Below, piece after piece: positions 61,675-64,000 of a DNA stretch of 64,000 bases. Below the pieces are notes generated by a model. The model had not been told where the DNA came from. It saw nothing but the letters and a program-made list of their open reading frames with translations, and ran no database searches. Source of the stretch: Alphaproteobacteria bacterium (GTDB lineage Bacteria > Pseudomonadota > Alphaproteobacteria > RF32 > CAG-239). Every line of letters starts with the position of its first letter. Positions within the stretch are counted from its first letter, which is position 1. The stretch is from the NCBI GenBank assembly GCA_015062285.1, contig SUUY01000004.1, forward strand, positions 116,216-180,215, given 5' to 3'. A program made the position numbers and the translations under genes.

Positions 61675-64000
61675 ATGGTGAAAACAGAATGTTTTAAATC
61701 ATGGTTTGGAAGTTGCTGCAAGATATTTATCTTGGCAGCATTTTTGGGTTTAAATAGCACATCTGTTTGGGCTGTTGATTATGTTGGTGCACCAAAAAAA
61801 GAATTTGGATCAGGTGATGTTACAAAATATTATGATTGGGTAAAGCACGAAGACGGAAGATATTCTTTTGATGAGGTTTCAGGTCCTTCAGAATCATCTG
61901 TAATGGTTAAACATTCTTCGCAAACATCAGAAAGAATAACTGCTGTTAATGAAACAGAAATATCCGGTAACTTTATTAATAATGAAATTATTTTGCCTGA
62001 AAATGGAGAAGCTTGGGGGGCAGGGGTTTATGTTCCCGGGACATCTGCTATTGAGAAAATATCCGGTATTTTTGTTGGTAATAGCGTAATTAACAATAAT
62101 GAATCTTACGGCGGAGCTATCGCAAATACAGCAGGAAATGCAATTGGAGAAATTAGCGGTGTTTTTGTAGGTAATAAAACAATATCACAAAATAATAATG
62201 TAAATTCCGGTGGTGCTGCTATCAGTAATGACTATGTTGTTGAAAAAATATTAGGTGATTTTGTTGGAAATATTTCTACCGGATATGATACCGCAGTAGG
62301 AGGTGCTGTTATTAATAATGCAGGAAGTACGGAATATTTGGGTAATTTTATCGGAAATATGGCTATTTCTTATGCTCCTAATGATGGGTCCGGTCCATTT
62401 TTTGGATATGATGGCAGTTTAGGTGGAGCTATTATTATGGGTCTTGGAGGTTTAGGGTCAAATTTTGATAATTCTAATTTTTATGGAAACCAAGCAATAA
62501 GTTTGGCAAGTACCAACGGATTAGCGTGGGGTGGTGTTTTATATGCATGGGTTGATAGTCTCAATTTTAATAATTCTGTGTTTGATAGTAATAAAGCTTA
62601 TGCAAAAACAGGAAACGCTCTGGGAGGAGCGATGTTTTTACAAAGCGGAGTAACTACTTACAATAATGTTGTGTTTAAGAATAATGTAGTACAAAGTGAT
62701 GGAGATTATGGCTATGCTTCAGGAGGTGCTGTAAAAAACGGATATGGTTATATGAATCTAACCAATACCAGTTTTTATGATAATAAAACAATTGCAACAG
62801 GCTCTAATGGTTGGGCTGACGGTGGAGCTATAACTTTTGGTCAAGGATGGTTAGATATTGTTGCGGACAATGGAAAATCAGAAATATCCGGTAATAAAGT
62901 AATATCTAAAGACGGTGATGGTAATTTAATAGAAAGAGATGAGGCTATTTATTTGGCTGATGGTGCTATGCTAGACTTAATAGCCGTAAACAATGGTGTG
63001 ATTAAGATTGATGACGAAATAAATCGTTATGGTGAAAAATTAGAAGGTAATATTCAAGGGATTTCTCATGAAGAATTCGATGAATTTATAAAGAACTTAG
63101 ATCAAGATCCTAATGTGTCTATTGAAAATGTAGGAAATAAATACATTATAAAACAAAGAGCATATGCTGAAGGCAAAAATAACATACTAACAATAGAGTT
63201 AAGAAAACGTATTGAAGGATATGTAATTACAAACGCTTATAATAAATCTTTTTCAGAAATTACCGAGAATGATTTTAACTTAAAGATAAGTAGAGGTATT
63301 TATCAATGTAATAAAGACAAGTCATATTGCTTTGTATCTTCATCATATAATGAGACATTTTTAGGAAATGAACCTGTATCTGAAAAAATTACAAAACTAG
63401 ATAATGGAAATTATTTACTAGAAGAAGAATTTAAAATAGCAGAAATGCAATTTTCTGATTTCAATAAATTAGTAATAAGCGGAGATAATACAGGTAGAGT
63501 TGAATTAAATAATACTATAAGCGGTTTTAGAGGGGTGGAAATTTTTGGCACCAACGTGTTCTTTGGAGGAAAATCAAAGATTAATTATGTTCTTGATGTC
63601 TTTGGCGGAACGGCAAATAAAGCTGTAGTTGATAGTAATGGTGTAATGAATGTAAGTAATGAAGCCAAAGCTAACAATACAACAATAAATGGTGGTACTT
63701 TAAATGTATTTGAAGGTGGTGTAGCCAACAGTTCAATAATAAATTTCGGCGGAAAACTAGTTTTAGAAGCAGCATCTACAGCAATAGATACAATAGTAGA
63801 GAAGGGAGGGCAATTAATAACCAAAGCAGAGTCAATAATAGAAGGCTTGGTAGCTAAAGCAGAATCAATATTAAATGTTGATAAGGACACATTACTCAAG
63901 GGCGATATAGTAGTAGATAAATTAGCTAATGTGTCGGGTTCCAGTTATGATTTTAATAGTTTATTTCAAAATGAGAACGCCAGTTCTTTGACGGTAACCG
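61675..64000 (+). CDS. large surface protein with Pmp-like and AIDA-like repeats, N-terminal part
   Basis: 775 open codons to the window edge. A signal peptide (about 1-33) ends TSVWA. Residues about 90-420 carry repeated GGAI-type motifs (GGAI, GGAA, GGAV, GGAM, GGVL; eight or so) alternating with FxxN motifs (FVGN, FIGN, FYGN, FDSN, FKNN, FYDN), the twin signature of chlamydial polymorphic membrane proteins and a beta-helix passenger. From about 650 the repeats change to AIDA type (NGGTLNVFEGGVA, FGGKLVLEAAS, KGGQLITKAES). This points to an autotransporter adhesin whose barrel would lie beyond the window. Family label is by pattern; barrel not seen. Confidence 0.75.
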   Translation, partial: MVKTECFKSWFGSCCKIFILAAFLGLNSTSVWAVDYVGAPKKEFGSGDVTKYYDWVKHEDGRYSFDEVSGPSESSVMVKHSSQTSERITAVNETEISGNFINNEIILPENGEAWGAGVYVPGTSAIEKISGIFVGNSVINNNESYGGAIANTAGNAIGEISGVFVGNKTISQNNNVNSGGAAISNDYVVEKILGDFVGNISTGYDTAVGGAVINNAGSTEYLGNFIGNMAISYAPNDGSGPFFGYDGSLGGAIIMGLGGLGSNFDNSNFYGNQAISLASTNGLAWGGVLYAWVDSLNFNNSVFDSNKAYAKTGNALGGAMFLQSGVTTYNNVVFKNNVVQSDGDYGYASGGAVKNGYGYMNLTNTSFYDNKTIATGSNGWADGGAITFGQGWLDIVADNGKSEISGNKVISKDGDGNLIERDEAIYLADGAMLDLIAVNNGVIKIDDEINRYGEKLEGNIQGISHEEFDEFIKNLDQDPNVSIENVGNKYIIKQRAYAEGKNNILTIELRKRIEGYVITNAYNKSFSEITENDFNLKISRGIYQCNKDKSYCFVSSSYNETFLGNEPVSEKITKLDNGNYLLEEEFKIAEMQFSDFNKLVISGDNTGRVELNNTISGFRGVEIFGTNVFFGGKSKINYVLDVFGGTANKAVVDSNGVMNVSNEAKANNTTINGGTLNVFEGGVANSSIINFGGKLVLEAASTAIDTIVEKGGQLITKAESIIEGLVAKAESILNVDKDTLLKGDIVVDKLANVSGSSYDFNSLFQNENASSLTVT

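Noticed and set aside
63585..63899. 104-codon minus-strand frame
   Set aside because: Antisense shadow of the repeat-rich surface protein; its composition mirrors the repeats.

Overview
The window is an AT-rich (by eye roughly two-thirds A+T), gene-dense stretch of a Gram-negative chromosome that reads as an alphaproteobacterium. Pointers to that group are the order rpsT-dnaA-dnaN-recF, an IalB-family protein, a short HPr kinase next to tsaE with a mannose-type EIIA and HPr, the run mlaE-mlaF-radA-cvpA, the run gpmI-envC-ctpA-deacetylase-like-rppH, and an SRP RNA directly upstream of dnaX-ybaB-recR. LolA, MlaEF, a porin, KdsB and an autotransporter-like protein show an outer membrane with LPS-type chemistry. 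The low GC, many weak or TTG/GTG starts and several enzyme-like proteins without catalytic residues suggest a host- or gut-associated lineage; that is inference, and no species is claimed.

Layout. 1-2786: 5' end of a tsaB-like gene (leftward), then a PAS sensor without kinase domain and a lysine-rich unknown. 2787-10267: J-domain protein, mutM, a small exported protein, crotonase, rpsT, then dnaA-dnaN-recF. 10283-16876: xthA-lolA, a tiny Gly-Cys protein, a solitary adenine methyltransferase attached to a HPr/EIIA operon, an ABC exporter and an unknown. 16884-24050: OmpR-type regulator, porin, gyrB, polA. 24184-32419: class A PBP, then gpmI and the envC-ctpA cell-envelope cluster with rppH. 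32485-38482: tsf-rpsB with a structured leader, parE, tRNA-Ala, kdsB. 38520-43942: recR-ybaB-dnaX-SRP RNA, an LpoA-like lipoprotein, rsmI-yraN. 43950-52838: cca, ialB-like, rlmN, cvpA-radA-mlaF-mlaE, hprK-tsaE, nuclease-like membrane protein, an FTR-like cysteine protein. 52855-60612: a leftward operon mnmE-mnmG-[HD-HD-PHP]-rsmG-parA-parB with two parS sites. 60784-64000: a HAD phosphatase and the first 775 codons of a large surface protein that leaves the window.

How it works together. Much of the window is replication and segregation machinery (DnaA, DnaN, RecF, DnaX, PolA, GyrB, ParE, ParA, ParB, parS) mixed with translation (S20, S2, EF-Ts, RsmG, RsmI, RlmN, MnmE/G, TsaE/B, CCA enzyme) and envelope maintenance (PBP, EnvC, CtpA, LolA, MlaEF, KdsB). 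The PTS proteins present (HPr with His and Ser sites, EIIA, HPr kinase) have no sugar permease here and look like a regulatory PTS.

Most of the window is ordinary core genome. The parts that stand out are the HD-HD-PHP cassette inside the mnmG-rsmG-parAB operon, the Pmp/AIDA-like repeat protein at the right end, a Pol I whose proofreading site is broken, a small Gly-Cys peptide, a ferredoxin-thioredoxin-reductase-like mini protein, and several hairpins or palindromes in leaders.
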